Assembly: GCA_012728835.1 (NCBI GenBank)
Contig: JAAYEJ010000051.1
Span: forward strand, 1-62,220
From: Candidatus Brocadiaceae bacterium
Lineage (GTDB): Bacteria; Planctomycetota; Brocadiia; SM23-32
Direction: 5' to 3'
DNA: 62,220 nucleotides
Translations under genes and position numbers: made by a program
In this document: piece by piece, positions 47,829-55,535 of the stretch
How positions within the stretch are numbered: position 1 is the first letter of the stretch
Layout: each line of letters begins with the position of its first letter
Notes under the pieces: generated by a model
Databases searched by the model: none
Told to the model about the DNA's origin: nothing
What the model saw: the letters and a program-made list of their open reading frames with translations, nothing else

Positions 47829-49727
47829 ATGTGGATCGCTGATCTCCCATACGCAGTCGCCGGTCGAATCAGGCGGCGGGCCATCCGGCCCGCGCTCGAA
47901 CAGGTGAACGCCCTGGAGGCCGAGGTCGGCCGCCGGTCCGATGCCGATCTGAAGGGGGCTGCGGCCCGGCTCCGCCAGCGCCTGAGTCTGGGAGCCACCC
48001 AGGACGAACTTCTGCCGGAGGCGTTCGCCCTGGTGCGCGAGGCAGCCCGGCGCACGGTCGGCCAGCGTCATTACGACGTGCAGGTGCTGGGCGCCGCCGC
48101 GATCCACCGGGGCTGGGTGGCCGAGATGCAGACCGGCGAGGGCAAGACGCTCGTGGCCACCATGCCCGCCTTCCTGAACGCCCTGCCCGGACGCGGCGTG
48201 CACGTGGTGACGACCAACGACTACCTGGCCGGGCGCGACGCCGAATGGATGGGCGGCATCTACCGCGCGCTGGGCCTGACGGTCGGCTGCGTTGTCCATG
48301 GCATGTCCGACGGCGACCGGGTGAAGGCCTACCAGGCGGACATCACCTACGGAACCAACAAGGAGTTCGCGTTCGATTACCTGCGCGACCAACTGCGTCA
48401 GGATGCCGCACGACGCCATCGCCGGGGCGGGATCCTCGAGTCGAGCGCCAACGCCGGACCGCAGCGCGTGCAGCGCTCGCACCACTTCGCCATCGTCGAC
48501 GAGGTGGACAGCATCCTGATCGACGAGGCCCGCGTGCCGCTGATCATCGCCGAGCGCGAGGAGGCGGAATCGCCCTACGCGGCCGCCTATCGCGCGGCGC
48601 GCGCGCTGGCCCTGCAGCTCCGGGCGGGCCGCGACTACACGCTGGACATGGCGCGGCGCAACGTCGAGCTGACGACGTCCGGCATCGCCCAGGCCCGCCG
48701 GACGCCGGCGCCCGCCCTGCCGCCGAACCGCCCGTTCGAGCATCTGGTGCGCCAGGCCCTGCAGGCCGAGCACATGTTCGAGCGGGATCGCGACTACCTC
48801 TTGGTCGACGGCAAGGTGTCCATCGTCGACGAGTTCACGGGCCGCATGCTGGCGGACCGGTCGTGGTCGCTCGGTCTGCACCAGTCGGTCGAGACCAAGG
48901 AAGACGTCGCGGTCACCGACGAGAACCGGACGCTGGCGTCGGTCACGTTCCAGCGCTACTTTCGCCTGTACAAGAAGCTGGCCGGCATGACGGGCACCGC
49001 GCGCGAGTCGCGGGGCGAGCTGCGCCGGGTCTTCAACCTCCCCGTGCTGGCCGTCCCCACGAACAGGCCGCTGATCCGCCGCGCCCATCCCTGCCGCGTG
49101 TTCAGCACATGGGACCGGAAGTACGCGGCCATCCTGGAGCGTATCCGCGAACTGCACGCGCAGGGGCGCCCGGTGCTGGTGGGCACCCGGTCCGTCTACC
49201 GCAGCGAGGTCATCAGCCGGATGCTGACCGACTGCGGCATCGACCACAGCGTCCTGAACGCCCGGCACCACGCCGAGGAGGCCGCCATCGTCGCGGAGGC
49301 CGGCGGGCCCGGCCGGGTGACGATCGCCACGAACATGGCGGGCCGCGGCGTGGACATCATGCTCGGGGCCGGCGTCGAGGCGCTGGGCGGCCTGCACGTC
49401 CTGGGCACCGAGCTGCACGAGGCCGCACGCATCGACCGGCAACTCGGCGGGCGCGCCGCCCGCCAGGGCGACCCGGGCAGCTTCGAGTTCTTCGTGTCGC
49501 TGGAAGACGAACTCCTGGTCCGCTGGAACCGTGCGGTGGCCGCCTGGCTGCGGCGTCGGGCCGCGCGGCGCAAGGGGCGCCCGCCGGGCCGTCACTGGAT
49601 CCTGGTCTTCGAGCTGGCTCAGCGCAGGATCGAGGCCCGCCACCTGCGCATCCGCCTGGACCTGCTGGAGCGGGACAAGAAGCTCGAGGAGATGAAGGGC
49701 ACGCTGGGCGTTCCCTCCTGGGGCTGA
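47829..49727 (+). CDS. Short SecA paralogue
   Basis: The protein has both SecA motor domains: Walker A GEGKT (103-107) in AEMQTGEGKTLVATM, DEVDSILIDEAR (224-235), the cross-linking domain at about 240-390, TGRMLADR, then NBD2 with VLVGTRSVYRSEVIS, VTIATNMAGRGVDIML and RIDRQLGGRAARQGD. It is 632 residues long, versus about 830-900 in housekeeping SecA. The long scaffold helix with wing and the zinc-binding C-terminus are largely missing; only about 60 residues follow the motor. It probably drives export of a special substrate or acts as an accessory translocase, as SecA2 does. It faces, 3 bases away, the M50-HlyD gene. Confidence 0.88.
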   Translation: MWIADLPYAVAGRIRRRAIRPALEQVNALEAEVGRRSDADLKGAAARLRQRLSLGATQDELLPEAFALVREAARRTVGQRHYDVQVLGAAAIHRGWVAEMQTGEGKTLVATMPAFLNALPGRGVHVVTTNDYLAGRDAEWMGGIYRALGLTVGCVVHGMSDGDRVKAYQADITYGTNKEFAFDYLRDQLRQDAARRHRRGGILESSANAGPQRVQRSHHFAIVDEVDSILIDEARVPLIIAEREEAESPYAAAYRAARALALQLRAGRDYTLDMARRNVELTTSGIAQARRTPAPALPPNRPFEHLVRQALQAEHMFERDRDYLLVDGKVSIVDEFTGRMLADRSWSLGLHQSVETKEDVAVTDENRTLASVTFQRYFRLYKKLAGMTGTARESRGELRRVFNLPVLAVPTNRPLIRRAHPCRVFSTWDRKYAAILERIRELHAQGRPVLVGTRSVYRSEVISRMLTDCGIDHSVLNARHHAEEAAIVAEAGGPGRVTIATNMAGRGVDIMLGAGVEALGGLHVLGTELHEAARIDRQLGGRAARQGDPGSFEFFVSLEDELLVRWNRAVAAWLRRRAARRKGRPPGRHWILVFELAQRRIEARHLRIRLDLLERDKKLEEMKGTLGVPSWG

Positions 49728-49730
49728 CCG

Positions 49731-51914
49731 TCAGATCAGGAACCGCCGGTGCAGCACGCGCCGGAGCCGCAGCCAGAACTGCTCGCCCAGCGGCTGGCGC
49801 CCGACCAGGAAGCGCGCGGTGCCCGTCACCCCCACGGGCGGCGCCTCGGAGCCCTGGTCCAGCACCACGTCGACCCGGTACCAGGGCAGCAGCGTCCGGT
49901 CCCGATCGGGCGCCTCCGGATCCATCAGCACATCTCCCCCGCCGACGTTCGTCAGCGAGATGGGCGGTGCCGTGGTGGTGGCCGCGGGGCGCACACGCTC
50001 GATGATGCCTTCGAACACGCGGTCGGGCGTGCTGCGGAACTTGATGCGCACGGGGGCGTCCAGCGCACTGCGGATCACCGGCACGTCGGCGCCGTCCACG
50101 ACGGCGATCACCCGCAGCTTGCCCAGCGACGCCACGGTGAATATCTGATCGCCCCGCTGCAGGAACAGCCCGCCGACGCGCTCCAGTTCCGGCGCGATGA
50201 CCTGCCCGTCGAAGGGCGCCCGGATCGTCAGCGACTCCTTGTGCTCCCTGAGCTGCGCCAGGTCCTTCTCCAGCATCTCCAGGCGGTACGCGACGGCCTG
50301 GGCCGCTGCGGGGTCGCTGCCGACCAGCCGCTGGTAGCGGGCCCGGGCGCCGGCGATCGTCTTCTGCAGCCGCAGGATGCTGAAGTCGAGCTGCTCGTTG
50401 CTCATGACGGCCAGCGTCTGGCCGGCAGTCACGTGCTGCCCGTCGCACACGAACACCCTGTCCAGGAACCCCGGCCAGTCGGCGCGGAGCACCTGCAGTT
50501 CATGCGGCTCCATGGCACAGGGCACGCGCACACTGCTGGCGACCGGCTGCACGCCCAGCAGCACGAAGAGCGCGGCGGCGGTCGCCCCGGTCACCAGCAC
50601 GGCCCGGGCGCGCACCGGCCGGGTCTCCTTCGCGAAGAAGACGTACTTCAGCACCTTCACCAGCGGGGTGAGCACCCACAGGACGGCCACGCCGACCGCC
50701 AGGGCGACCCCGATGAAGAACAGCTTCGAGGCGATGAACAGGATGATCCCCGTGACGATGACGCAGCGATACAGGGTCGAGAGCACTCCGTAGCCCACGA
50801 ACCACGCCTTCTCGCGCGGCGAGTCCGTTGATGCGGGCAGCCGCTGGCCGATGACGTAGCGCTTGACCAGGTAGAGGAGGTACTCGCTGGAGCGCTGGCG
50901 CAGGTTGGCGATCTCCAGGTAGTCCGCCAGGATGTAATAGGCGTCGTAGCGCAGCAGCGGGTTGCCGTTGAACAGGATCGTCGAGACGCTGGCGATGAAG
51001 ATCATGTTGTACAGGATCGTGCGCAGGAGGCTCGGTTCGAGCGACAACCATGCGAACAGCGCCAGGGCGGCGATGAACAACTCCGTCATCATGCCGCCGC
51101 AGCCCACGAGCACCTTGTGCCACTTGCCCGGGAACGCCCAGACGGGCGTCGTGTCCACGTAGAGCAGCGGCATGAAGATGAGGAACATCACCCCCATCCG
51201 ATGCACCTCGGCACCCTGGTTCTTCGCGGCGTAGGCATGCCCCAGCTCGTGGCAGCCCTTGATGAGCATGAAGGACACGTAGAGCAGGACGAGGTTGCCG
51301 GGGGCCAGGATGCCGTTGGCCGGCCGCATGAGTTCGGCGGCGTTGTAGAAGAACGCCACGATCGCCGCCCCGATCGTCAGAAGCCAGACCAGGAGGAACC
51401 CCCGCGAGAACACCCACCGCACGTAGGGCATCGTGGCGTTCAGGAAGCGCTCCGGGTCCACCAGCGGGATCGTCACGTACATGAAGCTGGCGAACTTCTG
51501 CTTCCTGCGGTCGCGCCGCTTCTTCATGGCGCGCTCAACGCCCCAGCGCGACTCCTCCCCCGGGTCGGGCACGGTCAGGTTCGCGTGGCGCAGCATGAGC
51601 GCGAACTGGGCCAGCTCGCGGAAGGAGGGCGCGTCGTTGCCGTGCTTCTTGCGCAGGCGGTCGTAGACCGTGCCGAGCGTCGTCTGGCCGTCCATCTGGG
51701 CCAGGATCTCGCGCTCCACCAGGCCGATGCGGTAGTACTGCAGGCTGACGGGGTCCTGCAGCACGAAGCAGCGCGCGCCGCGGAACGTCTGGGGCACCAC
51801 GTCCGTGTCCGGCCGCAGCCGCGGCTTCTGCTCGCGCAACTGGGGGGCGTACTCCTCGAACTCCAGCTCGCTGGACAGGTCGAAGTCCGGCTTCCTCGGC
51901 CCGAAGAGCATCAC
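49731..51914 (-). CDS. PqqD-like/M50 peptidase/HlyD fusion membrane protein
   Basis: Residues 33-115 resemble a PqqD-type recognition domain (RLRPDTDVV to RHANLTV), a kind of peptide-leader binding module. Then come membrane helices with the site-2-protease zinc motif HELGH (222-226) and the second aspartate D324 in GNPLLRYDAYY, typical of M50 metalloproteases. A further helix near 435-455 leads to a HlyD-type lipoyl/coiled-coil adaptor (about 465-700), with FDGQVIAP and an ISLTNVGGG loop. The 727-residue architecture suggests recognition, membrane cleavage and delivery of a client on one chain. It is last in a minus-strand run, 13 bases after the GAF-HlyD gene. Confidence 0.85.
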   Translation of the reverse strand: MMLFGPRKPDFDLSSELEFEEYAPQLREQKPRLRPDTDVVPQTFRGARCFVLQDPVSLQYYRIGLVEREILAQMDGQTTLGTVYDRLRKKHGNDAPSFRELAQFALMLRHANLTVPDPGEESRWGVERAMKKRRDRRKQKFASFMYVTIPLVDPERFLNATMPYVRWVFSRGFLLVWLLTIGAAIVAFFYNAAELMRPANGILAPGNLVLLYVSFMLIKGCHELGHAYAAKNQGAEVHRMGVMFLIFMPLLYVDTTPVWAFPGKWHKVLVGCGGMMTELFIAALALFAWLSLEPSLLRTILYNMIFIASVSTILFNGNPLLRYDAYYILADYLEIANLRQRSSEYLLYLVKRYVIGQRLPASTDSPREKAWFVGYGVLSTLYRCVIVTGIILFIASKLFFIGVALAVGVAVLWVLTPLVKVLKYVFFAKETRPVRARAVLVTGATAAALFVLLGVQPVASSVRVPCAMEPHELQVLRADWPGFLDRVFVCDGQHVTAGQTLAVMSNEQLDFSILRLQKTIAGARARYQRLVGSDPAAAQAVAYRLEMLEKDLAQLREHKESLTIRAPFDGQVIAPELERVGGLFLQRGDQIFTVASLGKLRVIAVVDGADVPVIRSALDAPVRIKFRSTPDRVFEGIIERVRPAATTTAPPISLTNVGGGDVLMDPEAPDRDRTLLPWYRVDVVLDQGSEAPPVGVTGTARFLVGRQPLGEQFWLRLRRVLHRRFLI

Positions 51915-51927
51915 GCACCTCCCCCCT

Positions 51928-53883
51928 CTACCACCACAGGCGCATGCGGACCCAGTTGAGGAGCTTGCGCGTCCACACCCAGGTCACGTTGCGCCGGTCC
52001 ACCCGCACCTTGGCGGCGCCCTCCATCCCCGGCCGGAGCCAGCCGTCGTCGTTGCGCACGAGGGCCTCGGCGACGTAGACGCTGGCCCCCCCGCGCACCT
52101 CCGGCATGGGGCGCACGTTGCCCACGGTGAACTCGATGGCCTGGTCGGGCTTCGCCTTCGTCGTGAAGCGGCCCGCCTGGCCCCGGGAGAGGTAGTGCAC
52201 GTCTCCCTGGCTGACCTGCACCTCCAGGACCATCTCCTCCAGGGGGGCCACCTCGATCAACTGCTCCCCCTGCTTGACCGGCCGCCCGACGCTGTGCGTC
52301 AGGTCGCCGGCCGTCACGATGCCCGCGAACTCCGCCCTCAGCTCCACCCGCGCCAGGTAGCTCTCCAGAAGGTCGATCTCCGCCCGGAGCATCTCCCCTT
52401 CGGCCTTCGCCTCTTCGTACTCGGACACCTTCTGTTCGCCCAGCAGCGTGCCCATCCGCTTGCGGACGCCGGTCAGCTTGCTCCGTGCCTCGCGCAGGCG
52501 CATGTCCAGCTCCTCACGGTCGAACCCGACCAGCACGTCCCCCGGCGCCACCGTGTCGCCGGGACGCACCGGCGCGCGCCGCATGGTCGTGTCGAACGGG
52601 GCGGCATAGACCTGCCGGTAGTACGGCTCCAGCGTACAGCTTCCCTTGAGGTTGAACTCCACCCGCCCGAACACGGCGAAGGCGACCAGGGCGGCTGCGG
52701 CCAGGGCGCCGGCCTTGCGCCAGGGATGCTCCTTGCCGAACGTCCAGGCGGCCGCCGCCTTCAGGGCGTCGCGCGTGCGCGCGACCGGCCCGCGCGAGTT
52801 CTGACGGGCCAGGTTCATCACGGGGCCGATCTGCCCGGCGGCGATGTCGATGACCTGGCGCAGCTCGTCCGTCAGTGGCGTCGAGCCGAACTCCAGCGTC
52901 CAGGCGCCGATCACCTCGCCTTCGCGCCGCATCGGGACCGTGTAGACGGTCTGCATGCCCCGTCCGGTGGCCAGGAGTTCGTGCTGGGGGTTGCGCACGG
53001 TCTGCTCGGCCCGCGCCTCGCCGGCGGCCGCTGCCTCGTAGAGCCCCGCTTCGGCCGAGACGAGGACCTCCGTCTGCGTGGCGGCGACCTGGCGCACCAT
53101 GTTGCTGCGCGGGTCCAGGATGTCCTCGCCCGAGATGGCCGCCACGGCGATCTTCTGGCCCTTCACGAACCCGACCGACGCGCGCTCCGCCCCGAAGGCG
53201 ACCCGCGAGCGGTCGGCCAGCACCTGCGCCATCTCGTCGTCGCGGGTGAACGCCAGCGTCTCCCCCACCAGTTCCCAGGCGGCCGAGAGCAGGTCGTAGA
53301 ATCGCTGGTAGCGCGCCGACGACTTCACGGCGCCATAGAGCATCCCGAAGTCCGCCAGGAGGCGCAGCATCGCGATGCCGGCGTCGGTCAGGACGGGGCT
53401 GCGCTGGGGCACCACGACGGTGACGCAGCCCTCGGTCTGCTCGTCGCCCCGGACCGGGAAGCCCAGGGCCATGTGCTTTTCGCCCGTCAGCAGTTCGCCG
53501 TCCGCCTCGCCGACGGCCTGGTAGCGGATGATGGTCTGGCGTATGACGCCGGCCGCCATCTCGCCGAGGGTCCGGCCCCACGCCCGGGCGCCCTGCTCGG
53601 ACACCTTCGGGGCGAGTTCGGCCACGGCGTCCAGCACGCCCCGTTCCGCATCCACACGCCAGTAGGCGCCGTAGATGGCGTCCGAGAGCGAGACGAGACC
53701 TCGCAGCACCTCCTCGATGAACGTCTCCGGAGGGGTGCCGGGGCGACAGACCTGCTGGACCGAGTCGATCAGCGCCAGGATCGGCAGGCGCGCATCGGCC
53801 CGGTCCTGCGCCGTCTGTTCAGCGGGGCCCTGGTGCGTCTCTGAGGTGCTCACTGACCGAGCCGCCCTTCCATGCTGGGACAT
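51928..53883 (-). CDS. GAF-GAF-HlyD fusion membrane protein
   Basis: The 651-residue protein has two GAF-like domains (about 35-190 and 200-365), a transmembrane helix (about 388-405, AGALAAAALVAFAVFG) and a periplasmic HlyD-type adaptor (410-640) with the typical GDTVAPGDVLVGFD lipoyl turn, a coiled coil (residues 455-515) and FAGIVTAGD. The GAF domains would sit in the cytoplasm, so a signal or ligand may be sensed there. This coupling of GAF and membrane-fusion domains is rare outside planctomycetes to my knowledge. Confidence 0.85.
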   Translation of the reverse strand: MSQHGRAARSVSTSETHQGPAEQTAQDRADARLPILALIDSVQQVCRPGTPPETFIEEVLRGLVSLSDAIYGAYWRVDAERGVLDAVAELAPKVSEQGARAWGRTLGEMAAGVIRQTIIRYQAVGEADGELLTGEKHMALGFPVRGDEQTEGCVTVVVPQRSPVLTDAGIAMLRLLADFGMLYGAVKSSARYQRFYDLLSAAWELVGETLAFTRDDEMAQVLADRSRVAFGAERASVGFVKGQKIAVAAISGEDILDPRSNMVRQVAATQTEVLVSAEAGLYEAAAAGEARAEQTVRNPQHELLATGRGMQTVYTVPMRREGEVIGAWTLEFGSTPLTDELRQVIDIAAGQIGPVMNLARQNSRGPVARTRDALKAAAAWTFGKEHPWRKAGALAAAALVAFAVFGRVEFNLKGSCTLEPYYRQVYAAPFDTTMRRAPVRPGDTVAPGDVLVGFDREELDMRLREARSKLTGVRKRMGTLLGEQKVSEYEEAKAEGEMLRAEIDLLESYLARVELRAEFAGIVTAGDLTHSVGRPVKQGEQLIEVAPLEEMVLEVQVSQGDVHYLSRGQAGRFTTKAKPDQAIEFTVGNVRPMPEVRGGASVYVAEALVRNDDGWLRPGMEGAAKVRVDRRNVTWVWTRKLLNWVRMRLWW

Positions 53884-53967
53884 CCGATCCCGCCGCAGGC
53901 CGCAGAGCGCGCTCCCGTCGCGCGGGCCGACGGACCCGGCCGCCGGCCGGGCGGACCGAGCCTGCGC

Positions 53968-54309
53968 TTACGTGTTGGGCTCGGCGTCGGCGCCGGGCAC
54001 CGGAGCCACCTGGGGGGTGGTCTCAATCAGGCCGTGGCGTGCTTCATAGCGCTTGATCAGGTTGCCCAGCGTCATCGCCAGACGCTTGGCGGACGGGTAG
54101 GTCATGATGATGCGGTTGGATATCTCGGCGTTGACCTCGCGCTGAGCCGTCGGCGGCGTGATGTTCGTGCCGAAGTTCAGGACGACCTCCTCCGGGGTGC
54201 TCGTCAACACCGCGATGTTCGCATAGGCGGTCGCCGTGTTCTCGTAACGGAGGTTCAGCGTGCCGCGCTGCTGCTCGTCCGACGCCTGATCGCTTCTCTC
54301 TTTGGCCAT
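53968..54309 (-). CDS. DUF3467 family protein
   Basis: The 113-residue protein has the DUF3467 core: LRYENTATAYANIAVLTSTPEEVVLNFGTNI, then NAEISNRIIMTYPSAKRLAMTLGNLIKRYEARHG. The family is small, cytosolic and of unknown function; its sequence suggests a compact beta-alpha fold. It lies 33 bases after the HlyD gene and 84 before the GAF-HlyD gene, so it is part of the operon. Confidence 0.88.
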   Translation of the reverse strand: MAKERSDQASDEQQRGTLNLRYENTATAYANIAVLTSTPEEVVLNFGTNITPPTAQREVNAEISNRIIMTYPSAKRLAMTLGNLIKRYEARHGLIETTPQVAPVPGADAEPNT

Positions 54310-54342
54310 AGCCGCACTCGCCTTCCTGGTTGAATCGCTTGA

Positions 54343-55338
54343 CTACTCGCTGAGTTCAAACCGAAGCGGTCCCCGCGCGCCCGCCGCCACGGACCCGTCG
54401 GGGTTCGGCAGTGTCAGCTTCACACGGTACGTCTCGCTGCCGACATTGGCAACCCTGTCCACCACAACGACTTCGCACTCGAGTTCGCGCTCCAGATACG
54501 GGATGGACAGGCGCGCCGTCATGCCCGGGTGGATGCGTCCGAATGTCTCGATCGGCGCGTTCGCGACCACATACAGCGGGTCCAGACAGACCATCTGCAG
54601 CATCGGATTGTGGATTTCCACGGCCTCGCCCGGGCGCTTGGCAATCCGCAGTATCCGCCCGTCGATCGGCGCACGCACGATCGTCTGTGCCAGCCGTTCG
54701 TCCTCCAGTATGTTGGCGGCCTCACTGGCGGTCAGCGTCGCCTCGGCCGCACGCACCCGCCACTCGGCCAGGTCCCGATCGAGCCGGGCCTTCACGCACT
54801 CCACCTCCGGAATCACCTTCTGCGCAAACAGGTCGGCCGAACGCTCATACTCGGCCGTGATGACCTCGCAGTTGGTCTGCTCAGCCTTCAGTTGCACCTC
54901 GGCCGCCTCCGTCTGGGCCTGCTGCCACCGGCGCCGCGCCTCCACCACGCCGGCCGCAAACCGCACCAGCACCTGTCCCCTGGTGACCCGATCGCCTTCC
55001 TCCACATCCACGGCACCGATCACACCGCCGATCTCGGCAGCGATCTCCAGGTCGCGAAACGGCAGCGTGATGGCGTCGCACACCACCACGGAGACGCCAT
55101 CGTCCGCGGAGGGCGCGGCCGGGGATTCCTCCGGCGTGAAGGGCCGCTCGGGCTCCTGCCGGGCCGACACCGTCGGCCGCATGGCGGCGTGGGCGACCGC
55201 CCCGATCGCGGGAGGATCGACGGGGGGTGTTCCGGCCGGCTGCATGGGGCCGCCGCGCGGGACGCACAGGGCCAGGGCGCCCAGAAGAGCGACGCCGAGC
55301 ATGACCGCCATGTGCCTTCGTGCACTGGACTGCGCCAT
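54343..55338 (-). CDS. HlyD/RND-type periplasmic adaptor protein
   Basis: The 331-residue protein has a signal anchor (about residues 10-27, MAVMLGVALLGALALCV), a lipoyl hairpin (GGVIGAVDVEEGDRVTRGQVLVRF), a coiled-coil hairpin of about 75 residues, the second lipoyl half IVRAPIDGRILRIAKRPGEAV, and beta-barrel strands. It is a membrane-fusion protein, but no RND or ABC partner is adjacent. The start at 55338 gives the typical signal anchor; the frame extends upstream to 55461. Confidence 0.85.
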   Translation of the reverse strand: MAQSSARRHMAVMLGVALLGALALCVPRGGPMQPAGTPPVDPPAIGAVAHAAMRPTVSARQEPERPFTPEESPAAPSADDGVSVVVCDAITLPFRDLEIAAEIGGVIGAVDVEEGDRVTRGQVLVRFAAGVVEARRRWQQAQTEAAEVQLKAEQTNCEVITAEYERSADLFAQKVIPEVECVKARLDRDLAEWRVRAAEATLTASEAANILEDERLAQTIVRAPIDGRILRIAKRPGEAVEIHNPMLQMVCLDPLYVVANAPIETFGRIHPGMTARLSIPYLERELECEVVVVDRVANVGSETYRVKLTLPNPDGSVAAGARGPLRFELSE

Positions 55339-55535
55339 TCCGTCCGTACCCCGCTCCTTACCGCAACGGCCCGTGCTGTCTGGAACCCGACGCGCTGCCC
55401 GGCAGCCCCGCCCCATCAGGCTGCTGCAGCACCGGCCGCCACACCCAGAGGGGGAACGCACACCACACCGGGCAAGGACATCCGCCGCCCCGGCACGGCA
55501 CCCGACAATCCGCCATCAAAGGCTCACGCAGCCGC

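Noticed and set aside
47829-49727. Housekeeping SecA
   Set aside because: The long scaffold helix, wing and zinc-binding tail are missing, so a specialised paralogue is more likely.
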